Assembly (NCBI GenBank): GCA_016124895.1
Contig: WGMU01000003.1
Coordinates: 46,378-110,377, forward strand
From: a bacterium
GTDB taxonomy: Bacteria; Planctomycetota; Planctomycetia; Planctomycetales; Planctomycetaceae
Length of the DNA stretch: 64,000 nucleotides
Reading direction: 5' to 3'
The position numbers and the translations under genes are program-made. This document shows, piece by piece, positions 55,457 to 64,000 of the stretch (its first letter is position 1; each line of letters begins with the position of its first letter). Below the pieces are notes generated by a model that saw nothing but the letters and a program-made list of their open reading frames with translations, had not been told where the DNA came from and made no database searches.

Positions 55457-55981
55457 TTACCGGCCATCAGCGTGCGGATGGGCAGAAGTTCGGCCGATCG
55501 GAATCGGCCCTGCCTCAAGCTCTGCCACGATCACGCTGGTCACTCGCTCAAGCAACCGGACGCTGTCAGGAGAGACTTCCGCAAACGCATCGAACTGAGA
55601 GCCCTCGACGCCAAAGACGATCACCTCCGCGGGCAATCGTCCGAGCCGCTCAGCGAGTTGCAGCACCTGCGGCAGACCGAACGAATGGCTGCCGGCCGAA
55701 CGCAGCATCGTGACCTGCAGCGTCGGCCATTCCCAGCGGTGAACTCGGAGAATCGCGTCTGTCGAGCGAGTCATTGATTGACGTCGAGCCTGGCACGCGT
55801 CGCAGACAATCAGCCGACTGACTCCTTCGAGCCAGTCAAGCAGTTGCGAGGGCGCCGAGGCTTCGCGGGCATCGACATCCGGAAAGCCCACTGAGCGTAA
55901 CGCGTCGGCGACGCGCCAGCCAATCTGGTCATCGCCGTGCGGACTCCCGATGCCAACCAGCAGTGTCCCACGAGTGCTCAT
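55457..55981 (-). CDS. NiFe-hydrogenase maturation peptidase
   Basis: A 174-residue protein of the HycI/HyaD/HoxW peptidase family that trims the C-terminus of the hydrogenase large subunit after nickel insertion. The start 'STRGTLLVGIGSPHGDDQIGWRVADALR' has the family's Gly-rich beginning with the nickel-binding Asp, and 'DACQ', 'SAGSHSFGLPQVLQLAERLGRLPAEVIVFGVEGSQFDAFAEVSP' carries the His region. I chose the ATG at 55981 because it begins the conserved part; 56038 is possible. It is 90 bases downstream of the large subunit gene on the minus strand, its expected substrate. Confidence 0.86.
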   Translation of the reverse strand: MSTRGTLLVGIGSPHGDDQIGWRVADALRSVGFPDVDAREASAPSQLLDWLEGVSRLIVCDACQARRQSMTRSTDAILRVHRWEWPTLQVTMLRSAGSHSFGLPQVLQLAERLGRLPAEVIVFGVEGSQFDAFAEVSPDSVRLLERVTSVIVAELEAGPIPIGRTSAHPHADGR

Positions 55982-56021
55982 AACGTTATTGCCGTTGAAC
56001 CGGGAATTCAGTGACCGGAGA

Positions 56022-56090
56022 TTGGCAGAATCATTCATGGCAGAATCATTCAGCAGCAAAGTCCGCCTGCATCATTCTGCCAACTTCCGC
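56022..56090. repeat. Cluster of GGCAGAATCATT-type motifs at the hydrogenase 3' end
   Basis: Two direct copies (TTGGCAGAATCATTC at 56022 and ATGGCAGAATCATTC at 56037) and one inverted copy at 56070-56086 lie around the end of the large subunit gene. On the minus strand the inverted copy encodes the last residues KLAE and the stop of the large subunit. A related copy (GAAGTTGGCAGAATAATG) is at 60238, upstream of the operon. This short motif is widely repeated in some planctomycete genomes. Confidence 0.6.
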
Positions 56091-57409
56091 CCCTCTACCG
56101 CCTCACGATCAACCGTCAGTTTCAGAAAGTGCGTCGAGCAACTGATGCACGGGTCGTAACACCGTACCAGTCGCTCACAGTCGCGAGCTGTCTGCTGATC
56201 GTCGTCGCTGAGCACCCGCGGCAGCCAGTCGCGCAGATCGGCTTCGATCTGCTGCTGATTCTGCGACGTCGGCGGGACGATCTTCGCAAACGTGACGAGC
56301 CCGTCGTCATCGACTTCGTACCGGTGATAGATCAGCCCGCGAGGTGCCTCGGTCGCCGCGCAGCCACCACTGGCTTTGCAGGAGTATTCAATCCGCGACG
56401 GAGCAAATGGCTGATAATCACGGATGATCTCAATCGCCTCTTCGTACGCGTGAACCAGTTCCAGCCCGCGGGCGATGATCGCCTGAAACGGATTCCAGCA
56501 CGGCCAGTTGATACCGACCTCGTCCGCGAGTTTACGGGCTCGCGGCTTCAGCCGGTCGAGATTCAGATTCACGCGTGCGAGCGGTCCGACGTGATAGCTC
56601 GCGTGCCCGTCCGAGCCGTCGCCGGTGATCCGGCCGCTGTGCAGTGCTGTCGAATGCTCGACGTGAAATTCTTCGTAGTGAGCTTCGTACTCCGTGACGG
56701 GAACGGTCAGACCGTTCGTCGATGCGACGTCGCCCTCGTTCATCGCATATTCGTCCGGATGCTGCAGCGCGACCATGTCGTAGGCTCGCGTGAAGTCAGG
56801 GAAGTCGAGCGTCGCGACCCAGCGAGTCGTCTCGACGGCCGCGTCGAGTCCCCACTCAAAATCCGGCAGCAGCTTCAGCAGGTCGTCTCGTTTCGGGGCT
56901 CGATAAAAGCCTCCGACCGCCACATTAATCGGATGGATCGCCCGGCCGCCGAGCACTTCCAGTAGTTCGTTGCCGTGCTTCTTGAGCCGCAGACCGCGGT
57001 TGACTTCGTCGGGAAAGTGTTCGGCCAGTTCGATCCCGCTGTCGACGCCGACGAAATCCGGGGCGTGCAGCAGGTGCATGTGCAACGCGTGACTCTCGAT
57101 CCACTCGCCGCAATAAAGCAGCCGCCGCAGTCGGCGAATCTCCGGAGAGATCGTCACGCCAAGTGCCGCTTCGAGCGCGTGGACCGAACTCATCTGATAA
57201 GCCACCGGGCAGATGCCACAGATTCGTGCGGTGATGTCCGGAACTTCTTCGAGCCGCCGGCCCTTGAGAAACGCCTCAAAGAACCGCGGCGGCTCGTAAA
57301 TGCTGAGTTTGACGTCCTCGATCCGGTCGCCGACAAGCTGCACGTACAGCCCGCCTTCACCTTCAACGCGAGTCAGTGCTTCAACTTTAATTGTGCGTGC
57401 GTGGGACAC
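56072..57409 (-). CDS. Group 3b-type NiFe hydrogenase, large (alpha) subunit
   Basis: A 445-residue catalytic subunit. The L1 motif 'RICGICPVAYQMSSVHALEAALG' (about residues 62-84) and the L2 motif 'DPCISCSTH' (about 419-427) supply the four Cys ligands of the Ni-Fe site. After the final His there are 18 residues, which should be removed by the peptidase encoded downstream. With the diaphorase-like subunits upstream this is a cytoplasmic NAD(P)H-linked hydrogenase of the sulfhydrogenase (group 3b) kind. It starts with GTG (AGGA upstream) and follows the small subunit by 23 bases. Confidence 0.92.
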   Translation of the reverse strand: MSHARTIKVEALTRVEGEGGLYVQLVGDRIEDVKLSIYEPPRFFEAFLKGRRLEEVPDITARICGICPVAYQMSSVHALEAALGVTISPEIRRLRRLLYCGEWIESHALHMHLLHAPDFVGVDSGIELAEHFPDEVNRGLRLKKHGNELLEVLGGRAIHPINVAVGGFYRAPKRDDLLKLLPDFEWGLDAAVETTRWVATLDFPDFTRAYDMVALQHPDEYAMNEGDVASTNGLTVPVTEYEAHYEEFHVEHSTALHSGRITGDGSDGHASYHVGPLARVNLNLDRLKPRARKLADEVGINWPCWNPFQAIIARGLELVHAYEEAIEIIRDYQPFAPSRIEYSCKASGGCAATEAPRGLIYHRYEVDDDGLVTFAKIVPPTSQNQQQIEADLRDWLPRVLSDDDQQTARDCERLVRCYDPCISCSTHFLKLTVDREAVEGRKLAE

Positions 57410-57432
57410 GATTTCTGATTCCTGTCGATCCG

Positions 57433-58227
57433 TCAGACCGGGCTGCTGAGGCGCTCGCTCTCCTCGCGGAACGCTTCAGCACCGGAGTTGAAGTTACGCA
57501 GCAACTGCACGAGTTGAGTTGGCGCTGCTCCCTGTCTCACCAGGTGGTCCGTCAGACTTTGCACGTGCGTCTGTTGAGCTGGTCCGTAGCAGCCGTAACA
57601 GCCGCGGTTGTATGTCGGACAGATCGCCCCGCAGCCGGATTGCGTCACGGGGCCGAGGCACGGTTCGCCTGTCGCGACGGGAAGACAGACGTTGCCGCGC
57701 TGTTTACAGTCCATGCAGACGCTGTGGGTTTTCGTCCGCGGCCGCCGGCCGGCAACCAGCGATTGCAGGACTTCAATCAACTGGTACTGGTTGATCGGAC
57801 AGCCGCGCAGCTCGAAATCGACGGCGACGTGATCAGCGATGGCCGTCGAGGTCGCCAGCGTGCTGATGTACTGCGGGCTGGCGTAGACGGCCTGCGTAAA
57901 GGCGTCGATGTCTCCCCAGTTCCGCAGAGCCTGAATTCCACCGGCAGTCGCGCAGGCGCCGATCGTAATCAGGTATTTCGATCGCCGCCGGACTTCCTGA
58001 ATCCGCTGCTCATCATGCGGCGTTGTGATCGAACCTTCGACCAGCGCGATGTCGTATGGTCCGTCCTGGATCCGGCTTGTTGCTTCGAGAAAATACGCGA
58101 TGTCGACGATTCCGCAGACGGAGAGCAGTTGGTCTTCGGCGTCCAGCAGCGAAAGCTGACAGCCGTCGCACGACGCGAACTTGAAGACTGCCAGCCTGGG
58201 TTTCGACGCGGCAGTTGCGTTGCTCAT
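57433..58227 (-). CDS. Group 3b-type NiFe hydrogenase, small (delta) subunit
   Basis: A 264-residue electron-transfer subunit. The Cys motifs for three Fe-S clusters are visible: '[13 protein letters not shown]' (near residue 18), '[16 protein letters not shown]' (near 95), '[17 protein letters not shown]' and '[45 protein letters not shown]'. It passes electrons from the Ni-Fe centre to the other subunits. AAGGA lies eight bases before the ATG. It begins three bases after the gamma gene ends and belongs to the tight minus-strand operon. Confidence 0.92.
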   Translation of the reverse strand: MSNATAASKPRLAVFKFASCDGCQLSLLDAEDQLLSVCGIVDIAYFLEATSRIQDGPYDIALVEGSITTPHDEQRIQEVRRRSKYLITIGACATAGGIQALRNWGDIDAFTQAVYASPQYISTLATSTAIADHVAVDFELRGCPINQYQLIEVLQSLVAGRRPRTKTHSVCMDCKQRGNVCLPVATGEPCLGPVTQSGCGAICPTYNRGCYGCYGPAQQTHVQSLTDHLVRQGAAPTQLVQLLRNFNSGAEAFREESERLSSPV

Positions 58228-58230
58228 CAG

Positions 58231-59091
58231 TCAGAATCCTTCCACTCGCAGGAAGTCGGCGACACAGTCGTAGCGCACGACGGGGCCATCTTTACAGACA
58301 AAAGTCGGGCCGAACTGGCAGTGACCGCACAGGCCGATCGCACAGTTCATGTTCCGTTCCAGCGAGACATAAACCCGTTCCTGCGGGATGCCGCGACCGA
58401 GTGCTGACCGGGCGGTGTACCACATCATGACTTCCGGACCGCAGCACAGCACGGTCGTGTTCTGTGGATCGTTCAGCGGCAGACGATCGAGCAATTGCGG
58501 GACGACGCCGACGTTGCCGGTCCAACCTCCTGATGCGCGGTCGACGGTCGTGTGAATGTCGAGGCCGCGGCTCCGCCATTCGTCGAACTCGCCGGTGTAG
58601 AGCAGCCCGGCCGACTCGCGCGCTCCGTACAGCAGCGTGAGCTGACCGAACTCGGACGCCCGGTTCAGCAGTTCGTAAATGGCTGGTCGCAAAGGAGCGA
58701 GGCCGATGCCACCGGTCACGATGATCACGTCACGGTCGCAGCACGCGTCAACGGGCCACGCACTGCCGAACGGGCCGCGCAGTCCGAACGTCGCCCCGAC
58801 CTCCAGATTCGCGAGGGTGCGGGTGACGTTACCGGCAATGCGAACCGTATGGTCGAGCATGGCGTGCTTCGCCGGGTCGCTGCTGATCGAGATCGCCGCT
58901 TCGCCAACGCCTGGCAGATAAAGCATGTTGAACTGGCCCGGCTGAAACGAAAACGTGTCAGCCACAGCCTGATCGGTGAACTTCAGATGGTAGGTTGAGA
59001 CATCGTCGATCTCATGTGTTACGGCAGCAATCCGCACAGTGTAAGCGAGCCACGGATCGAGATTCGGCAGACCGGTCGAAGTCGAACTCAT
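58231..59091 (-). CDS. Hydrogenase gamma subunit, FAD/NAD(P)-binding
   Basis: A 286-residue flavoprotein of the ferredoxin-NADP reductase-like type. It binds FAD ('[40 protein letters not shown]') and NAD(P) ('[23 protein letters not shown]'), and the C-terminus has a [2Fe-2S] site '[21 protein letters not shown]'. It gives the hydrogenase its pyridine-nucleotide link. The ATG at 59091 overlaps the beta gene's stop by four bases, and the delta gene follows after three bases. Confidence 0.9.
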   Translation of the reverse strand: MSSTSTGLPNLDPWLAYTVRIAAVTHEIDDVSTYHLKFTDQAVADTFSFQPGQFNMLYLPGVGEAAISISSDPAKHAMLDHTVRIAGNVTRTLANLEVGATFGLRGPFGSAWPVDACCDRDVIIVTGGIGLAPLRPAIYELLNRASEFGQLTLLYGARESAGLLYTGEFDEWRSRGLDIHTTVDRASGGWTGNVGVVPQLLDRLPLNDPQNTTVLCCGPEVMMWYTARSALGRGIPQERVYVSLERNMNCAIGLCGHCQFGPTFVCKDGPVVRYDCVADFLRVEGF

Positions 59092-60218
59092 TCTTCGTTC
59101 TCCGTACCCAGATCGCAGAACGCCTCGTTGCCGCGAATCGTGGCGACTTCTTCGGTCAGATCGATGCCGACCGGGCACCAGGTGATGCAGCGGCCACAGC
59201 CGACGCAGCCGCTCGAATCAAACTGGTCGTGCCACGACGCCAGCTTGTGTGTCAGCCACTGCCGGTAACGGTGAGCGATCGTGTTTCTCGCCGTTCCGTG
59301 GCTCATGTAGGAAAAGCTCAGATTGAAGCACGAATCCCAGTGCCGCTGCCGTTCAACGTTTTCGCCGGACAGATCAGCAACGTCCTCGACACTGCTGCAG
59401 AAACACGTCGGGCAGACCATCGTGCAGTTGGTACAGCCCAGACAGATCGCACCGACTTCCGCCCAGCGGGGATGATCCAGATTTCCGAGCAGCAGGTCGC
59501 GAATGCTGTCCGTATTGAGCTGCTTTGTCTGTTGATCGATCGCCTGCTGCCGGGCCTGTTCCGCTGCTTCAAGCTGCTCGGCCGTGACGGATTCCGTTGC
59601 CAGCCGTCCGAGCAGCTCCGTCCCCGCGTCGCTGCCGACTTCGATGACAAACCCGTCCGGCAGTTCGGTCAGCGCGAGATCAAACCCTGACGAACAGCGC
59701 GGTCCGGTGTTCATCGAACGGCAGAAGCACGTTGACGCGGACTGCGTACAGTTCACGGCGATGATGAAGGCGTTCTTTCGTCGCGCGTTGTAAACCGGAT
59801 CGACGTACGGCCCGCCAGTGAAGACGCGATCCTGAATGCCGATCGCGGCCAGCTCGCAGGCCCGCACGCCGAGAAAGGCCAACTTCCTCGCATCCGCTTC
59901 CGGCGTCTGCATCTGCCAGCCGGACTCGCTCTGCTGAGCCGACGACAGTGTCGTCAGCGGCGGAAACAGGTACTTCTTCCACGAGTGAGGACCGACGACA
60001 AACCCGAATAGCGAGTCATCATCGCGTCGTTCCAGACGGTACTTCGCAGCTTCCTGGCGATCGGTCCAGCCGCGCGGCAGGGCGTCGACGGATTCAATCT
60101 CGTCATAAATGATTGCACTCTGCTCAACCGTCGGCCCGACGACGGTAAACCCATCGCCATGCAGGCAGTCAATCAGTGACTGCAGTGCAGCCTTCGGCAG
60201 AAAATATTCGGTGGTCAT
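59088..60218 (-). CDS. Hydrogenase beta subunit, 4Fe-4S protein
   Basis: A 376-residue iron-sulfur protein. Two ferredoxin-like motifs are clear: '[21 protein letters not shown]' (about residues 255-275) and '[17 protein letters not shown]' (about 340-356), plus an N-terminal region '[21 protein letters not shown]' shared with sulfhydrogenase beta subunits. It relays electrons between the gamma flavoprotein and the hydrogenase core. It is the first structural gene of the operon. A GGCAGAAT repeat lies 20 bases upstream. Confidence 0.9.
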   Translation of the reverse strand: MTTEYFLPKAALQSLIDCLHGDGFTVVGPTVEQSAIIYDEIESVDALPRGWTDRQEAAKYRLERRDDDSLFGFVVGPHSWKKYLFPPLTTLSSAQQSESGWQMQTPEADARKLAFLGVRACELAAIGIQDRVFTGGPYVDPVYNARRKNAFIIAVNCTQSASTCFCRSMNTGPRCSSGFDLALTELPDGFVIEVGSDAGTELLGRLATESVTAEQLEAAEQARQQAIDQQTKQLNTDSIRDLLLGNLDHPRWAEVGAICLGCTNCTMVCPTCFCSSVEDVADLSGENVERQRHWDSCFNLSFSYMSHGTARNTIAHRYRQWLTHKLASWHDQFDSSGCVGCGRCITWCPVGIDLTEEVATIRGNEAFCDLGTENEE

Positions 60219-60237
60219 TCTTCGTTCGACGACTCAG

Positions 60238-60258
60238 AAGTTGGCAGAATAATGACGC
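60238..60258. repeat. GGCAGAAT repeat upstream of the hydrogenase operon
   Basis: GAAGTTGGCAGAATAATG lies between the cNMP-binding protein gene and the beta-subunit gene. It nearly matches (one substitution) the sequence that encodes the end of the large subunit at 56070-56087, so the hydrogenase structural genes are bracketed by copies of the motif. Confidence 0.55.
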
Positions 60259-60335
60259 GGGAGATTCTCGACTGAACCAATTGAAGCGGAATCGTCCCGA
60301 CGGCTCCCGTTAACTGGACGAGTGGAATCTGCTGC

Positions 60336-60806
60336 TCACGCCTTCTCAGTCGCGAACAGATCAAGCAACTGCAGACGCGTTGACACCAGCCGGCGCGAGA
60401 TGGCCTTTGCCAGTTCGCGCATGACGAGGTAGCCGACGTGGTGGTTGGTCTGGCAGAGCCGGGTCAGATCGTCGTCGTGAAATACGATTACGTGCGTTTT
60501 ATCGAGTGCCGTGCCGGTTGCCGTCGCTCCGTGATTGCCGACGATCGCAGACCAGGACAGCACTTCTCCAGACCGCAGTGTGAGAATGCGCACCTGACCA
60601 CGGCCGGGAACGAACATGTCGAGCCCCACGTGACCGCTGACGATGAGAAACAGTTCCTTTGTCGATTGGCCTTCGCGGCAGGCGACGTCGCCCGGAGCCA
60701 GCGTTCGCTCGGACGCGATCTTCGCGAGTGCGTCGCGTACAGACTCGGGGAGGTCCTGCGTGAAGTTCAGTGTCGCGAGCTGTTCTGTGATCGATGCTTG
60801 AGACAT
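60336..60806 (-). CDS. Cyclic nucleotide-binding domain protein
   Basis: A 156-residue protein made almost entirely of one cNMP-binding beta-barrel: 'LAPGDVACREGQSTKELFLIVSGHVGLDMFVPGRGQVRILTLRSGEVLSWSAIVGNHGATATGTAL'. It has no DNA-binding helix-turn-helix, so it is a ligand sensor or subunit rather than a CRP-type activator. Genes of this type are common next to group 3b hydrogenases. It is 117 bases upstream of the beta-subunit gene in the same direction. The ATG at 60806 fits the domain, though no clear ribosome binding site is seen. Confidence 0.82.
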   Translation of the reverse strand: MSQASITEQLATLNFTQDLPESVRDALAKIASERTLAPGDVACREGQSTKELFLIVSGHVGLDMFVPGRGQVRILTLRSGEVLSWSAIVGNHGATATGTALDKTHVIVFHDDDLTRLCQTNHHVGYLVMRELAKAISRRLVSTRLQLLDLFATEKA

Positions 60807-60953
60807 GCGTGCTGGCCAGTGACTTGACCATGTTGACTGTAACGGCGTGATTCCAAATTGGAGAGGCTTCGCGGCTGATGACTCCAGACGTTGATGATCG
60901 TGATCACTCCGCCGGCATCCAGGCATCCCCGACGAACACGGCAGGAACTGTAC

Positions 60954-63506
60954 TCAGTGCTCCCACAGGATGCAGTCATTCTCGATCGGAACAAACGCCG
61001 CCGGATGCTGCGGCCGGATGCGGGCAGTGTAATCGTTGAGCGGACGTGTGCCTGGAATCGATCCAGCGAATCGAAAGCCGTTGACGGCACCCGGCAGCGA
61101 GTCGGACCGGCTGAGTTCGATGATTGACGTCGGCGTGCTGCCCTGCGACTCGGCATACAACTCGACGCGGACAAACTCCGGCGGGATATCGTCGAGCCAG
61201 CAGTCGACACTGACACTGCGTTCGTCGCCGTTTTCGCAGCGGCGCACCTGGCCGATGCGGACGTGCCCCCAGTGAGTCTTCACGTGATCGATCCACTTCC
61301 GGACGTCGGCGGCCAGCTTTGCTCCGTCGGCTGCTCTCGCCGAGTAGGCGCGTGCCGCTGGCAGGTAGGCGTGCTCAACGTACTCGTGCAGCATTCGCGT
61401 CGCGCTGAACTGCGGCGTCAACTGAGCCATGCTGGCTTTCACGCGATCGATCCAGCGGTGCGGGATGCCGTCGGCATCCCGGTCGTAGAACTCGGGGATG
61501 ACTTCATTTTCCAGGACGTCGAACAGGCTGGCTGCGTCGCGACGATTCACTTCGTCAACGCTTCCTGGCTCGCGTGAACCGACGATCCAGCCAGGTCGGA
61601 GCGACGCCTTGTCACCGGCATCCGGCTCGTCAACGTCGACGGCTTCGTCCCACCAGCCATCGAGCACCGAAACGTTCAACCCGCCATTGACCAGCACTTT
61701 CATCCCGCTGGTCCCGCAGGCTTCGTTCGGACGCAGCGGCGTGTTGAGCCAGACGTCGACGCCGGCCACCAGATGCTGGCCGAGCACCATGTCGTAATCT
61801 TCCAGAAAGATCGCCCGGCCGCGCAGTTCCGGCTGGCTGAGGAACTGCGTCATCTGCCGGACCAGATCCTTGCCAAAGCCGTCGTTGGGATGCGCCTTGC
61901 CGGCGACGACAAGCTGCACCGGACGATGTTCATCCAGCAGCAGACGCTTCAGACGTTCGGGATCGGACAACAGCAGCGTCGCCCGCTTATATGTAGCGAA
62001 GCGGCGTGCGAAGCCGATCGTCAGCACATTCGGGTCGAGCATTGCGTCGGGGTCCGGCACAGTTCCGCCTTTGGTGGCGGCGTCTGACTCGATCTGCTCG
62101 GCGTAGCGAATCCAGACGTGTTCGAGCAGTGCCTGCCGCTGGACCGTTCGGAACGACCAGATGTCTTCAGGCGGTAATGCGAGGATTCGATCGGCCACGT
62201 GCTGCAGGCCGTCGAGCCACAGGTGGTTGCCGGTTTCGTCGCCCCAGAGCTTCGCCGCCCGCCGCGAGGCCCATGTCGGAACGTGGACACCGTTCGTGAT
62301 GGCTCGCACCGGGACCTCGTTCTGCGGCCAGCGAGGAAACAGGCTGCTGAACAGTGACCGGCTGACCTCACCGTGCAACCGGCTGACGGCGTTGACGTGA
62401 CAGCAGCCGTGCATCGCCAGCCAGGCCATGTTGAATGGTTCTGAGGTGTCGTCCGGATTCTGCCGGCCAAGCGCGAGCAGCTCGTCAAGGGGCAAGCCGA
62501 CCTCGTCGAGAAAGGATCGCGCATAACGGGCAAGGAGCTGGGCGTCAAAACGGTCGAACGCCGCCTCGACAGGGGTGTGCGTCGTGAAAACATTGCCGGC
62601 TCGTGTGGCCGTAAACGCCTGTCGCAACAGCACGCCGTGCTTCTGTGAAAACGCCGCCGCCCGCGCCAGCACGGCGAACGCCGCGTGTCCTTCGTTGAGG
62701 TGGCAGACGTCGACGTCCAGCCCGAGTTGCTCGATCAGTCTCCATCCGCCTACACCCAGCACGATCTCCTGCAGCAACCGCTTGTCACGTCCGGCATCGT
62801 AAAGCTGCGCCGTGATGCCGCGGTCCAAGGCTGTGTTCATCGAGTCGTTCGAATCGAGCAGCAACAGACGCACTCGCCCGACACGAGCCTCCCACACGCG
62901 CAGATACAGTGACCGCCCCGGCAAAGGCAGCTTCACCCGCAGCCATTGACCGTCGGGTTCAGCCACCGGTCGCACGGGTAGCGATCCGGGATCGTTGAAC
63001 GGATACGCTTCCACCTGCTCACCCGAATCTCCGATGACCTGCCGGAAGTAGCCCTGCTGATACAGCAGCCCGATTCCGACCAGCGGCACACCCAGATCGC
63101 TGGCCGTCTTGAGATGATCTCCCGCCAGCATTCCCAATCCGCCGGAATAGATCGGCAGCGACTCGCTGAGACCGAACTCCATGCTGAAATACGCGACTGT
63201 CTTCAGCACATGATCCGGGTCGAGCGACCGGAACTCGGGTTCCGACGAGTAATACTCGCCGACTTCGTTCTGCCAGTCCTGCAGTTCCCGCAACAGCGGT
63301 TCATCATTGGCGGCGGCATCAATCTGGTCCTGATGCGCCGACTGCAGGACAAGAAACGGATTCTCGGTCCGCTCCCATATGCCCGGATCAAACCGGCTCC
63401 ACAGATGTCGCGCGGCCGGGCAGTTATTCCAGCGCAGATCAAACGCCAGATCAGTGAGATCAGCCAGCGCCTCGGGCAATTCACGATGAAAGTATCCGTG
63501 GTTCAT
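60954..63506 (-). CDS. glgP: Alpha-glucan phosphorylase (DUF3417 type)
   Basis: An 850-residue phosphorylase of the shorter, DUF3417-containing type found in many bacteria. It splits alpha-1,4 glucans such as glycogen into glucose-1-phosphate using PLP. N-terminal 'FHRELPEALADLTDLAFDLRWNN', 'VAYFSMEFGLSESLPIYSGGLGMLAGDHLKTASDLGVPLVGIGLLY', 'VWLNTPLRPNEACGTSGMKVLVNGGLNVSVLDGWWDE' with the PLP-binding Lys after 'GTSGM' are family marks. A start at 63506 fits the family; the frame is open to 63560 (GTG). It lies upstream of the hydrogenase operon in the same direction, which hints at glycogen fermentation. Confidence 0.9.
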   Translation of the reverse strand: MNHGYFHRELPEALADLTDLAFDLRWNNCPAARHLWSRFDPGIWERTENPFLVLQSAHQDQIDAAANDEPLLRELQDWQNEVGEYYSSEPEFRSLDPDHVLKTVAYFSMEFGLSESLPIYSGGLGMLAGDHLKTASDLGVPLVGIGLLYQQGYFRQVIGDSGEQVEAYPFNDPGSLPVRPVAEPDGQWLRVKLPLPGRSLYLRVWEARVGRVRLLLLDSNDSMNTALDRGITAQLYDAGRDKRLLQEIVLGVGGWRLIEQLGLDVDVCHLNEGHAAFAVLARAAAFSQKHGVLLRQAFTATRAGNVFTTHTPVEAAFDRFDAQLLARYARSFLDEVGLPLDELLALGRQNPDDTSEPFNMAWLAMHGCCHVNAVSRLHGEVSRSLFSSLFPRWPQNEVPVRAITNGVHVPTWASRRAAKLWGDETGNHLWLDGLQHVADRILALPPEDIWSFRTVQRQALLEHVWIRYAEQIESDAATKGGTVPDPDAMLDPNVLTIGFARRFATYKRATLLLSDPERLKRLLLDEHRPVQLVVAGKAHPNDGFGKDLVRQMTQFLSQPELRGRAIFLEDYDMVLGQHLVAGVDVWLNTPLRPNEACGTSGMKVLVNGGLNVSVLDGWWDEAVDVDEPDAGDKASLRPGWIVGSREPGSVDEVNRRDAASLFDVLENEVIPEFYDRDADGIPHRWIDRVKASMAQLTPQFSATRMLHEYVEHAYLPAARAYSARAADGAKLAADVRKWIDHVKTHWGHVRIGQVRRCENGDERSVSVDCWLDDIPPEFVRVELYAESQGSTPTSIIELSRSDSLPGAVNGFRFAGSIPGTRPLNDYTARIRPQHPAAFVPIENDCILWEH

Positions 63507-63752
63507 GGCCGGAGAGCTTAACGAGCGCCCCGCATTTCCGCTCGACTTCCGACGCGCCACACGAAAACTTAACGCGTGAAGTCCAGCTCCTCGTCGGGAG
63601 TTCGTCAGAGCGACGAGTAGGCCGGGTCAAGCGAAGCTCCGCTCCGGCAGCAACTGCATTCGCTGTTGGATGATTGCCGGAACATCGTCGCTGCGCTACT
63701 CGGTCCGGCCAACGCCTTCTTACCCACAGAGCGGCAAAGCATGCCCCGCTGC

Positions 63753-63965
63753 TCAGGAGTCCTTGTGGGCCTGACCGGCAGCCAAGACTGACGTCGGCTG
63801 AGCGGGACGAGCCGGGTAGCGGGCGAACTCTCTGCCGGACGCCCGCTGTTGTTCCTGAATGTCGCGGAAAATCTCACCCAGATCGAAGCCAAACTGTGCC
63901 GCGTGCTGCTCGCGTTCTTTGCGAATCTCGGCAACGATCGGATCGTTGAATTCAGAATTCATCAT
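63753..63965 (-). CDS. Small hypothetical protein
   Basis: A 70-residue protein, 'MMNSEFNDPIVAEIRKEREQHAAQFGFDLGEIFRDIQEQQRASG' followed by a less conserved tail. The pattern of a short acidic N-terminus and a long amphipathic helix recurs in small planctomycete and cyanobacterial proteins that sit beside toxin-like genes. The ATG at 63965 overlaps a TGA of the upstream frame (ATGA), so it may be the second gene of a pair whose first gene lies beyond the window. Function unknown. Confidence 0.6.
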   Translation of the reverse strand: MMNSEFNDPIVAEIRKEREQHAAQFGFDLGEIFRDIQEQQRASGREFARYPARPAQPTSVLAAGQAHKDS

Positions 63966-64000
63966 CGATCTCCATCAGTTCTTCCGGCGTACAGATTACC
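63962..64000 (-). CDS. Possible 3' end of an upstream gene, cut by the window edge
   Basis: The minus-strand frame entering from the window edge reads 'GNLYAGRTDGDR' and stops at 63962-63964 inside the ATG of the next gene, giving a four-base ATGA overlap. A second frame ('ICTPEELMEIDDEF', stop 63952-63954) is also possible. Only a dozen codons are visible, so no function can be given. Confidence 0.3.
   Translation of the reverse strand, partial: GNLYAGRTDGDR

Noticed and set aside
1..64000. tRNA or rRNA genes
   Set aside because: I saw no cloverleaf-like or rRNA-like segments when reading the intergenic regions; a covariance-model scan would settle it.

Overview
The window looks like chromosomal DNA from a planctomycete (phylum Planctomycetota). 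The GC content is high. The gene set includes an LL-diaminopimelate aminotransferase, a DUF1501 protein with a Tat-type leader, PQQ-like beta-propeller and DUF3179 secreted proteins, a CehA/McbA-type PHP hydrolase, and two giant calcium-binding surface proteins whose N-termini carry a planctomycete 'LExxEDRTLL'-type motif. Several nested palindromic repeats resemble those scattered through planctomycete genomes. Species cannot be told from the sequence.

Layout. 1-9.1 kb: dual-specificity phosphatase-like protein, dapL, a DUF58/transglutaminase pair, and a TolC-like lipoprotein. 9.16-11.66 kb: a complete IS1595-family element (9168-11647) with 25-bp inverted repeats and a perfect 8-bp target duplication. 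Besides the transposase it carries four passenger genes: a 53-residue membrane protein, a 51-residue charged protein, and a toxin-like/XRE-antitoxin-like pair. 11.8-15.5 kb: an overlapping dus-coaX-thiE cluster in which ThiE is fused to Clp N-terminal-type repeats. 15.6-24.8 kb (minus strand): a Tad/Flp pilus locus running pilin, pilin, cpaB, tadA, tadB, tadC, secretin, OmpA-like lipoprotein and TPR lipoprotein. A MotB-like gene lies upstream of it.

26.2-41.3 kb (mostly plus strand): a D-aminoacylase/beta-lactamase fusion, purE-purK, nadD, a PHP hydrolase, a HigBA-like toxin-antitoxin pair, a decayed patch with a frameshifted gene and a beta-propeller remnant, DUF3179 and beta-propeller exported proteins, and a rhomboid protease. 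41.6-55.4 kb: a membrane protein, a Gly-rich secreted protein, two tandem paralogous RTX/Calx-beta surface proteins of about 1,215 and 1,289 residues that share architecture but differ in the central domain, a DUF1501 protein and a VTT-domain membrane protein.

55.4-64 kb (minus strand): an alpha-glucan phosphorylase, then a cNMP-binding protein and a group 3b-type NiFe hydrogenase operon (beta, gamma, delta, alpha) followed by its maturation peptidase. Together these suggest glycogen breakdown feeding NAD(P)H-linked hydrogen metabolism; that link is inferred from adjacency. The most noteworthy items are the cargo-bearing IS1595 element, whose two terminal-repeat mismatches build the transposase -35 box, the Clp_N-ThiE fusion, and the domain-swapped RTX paralogs.
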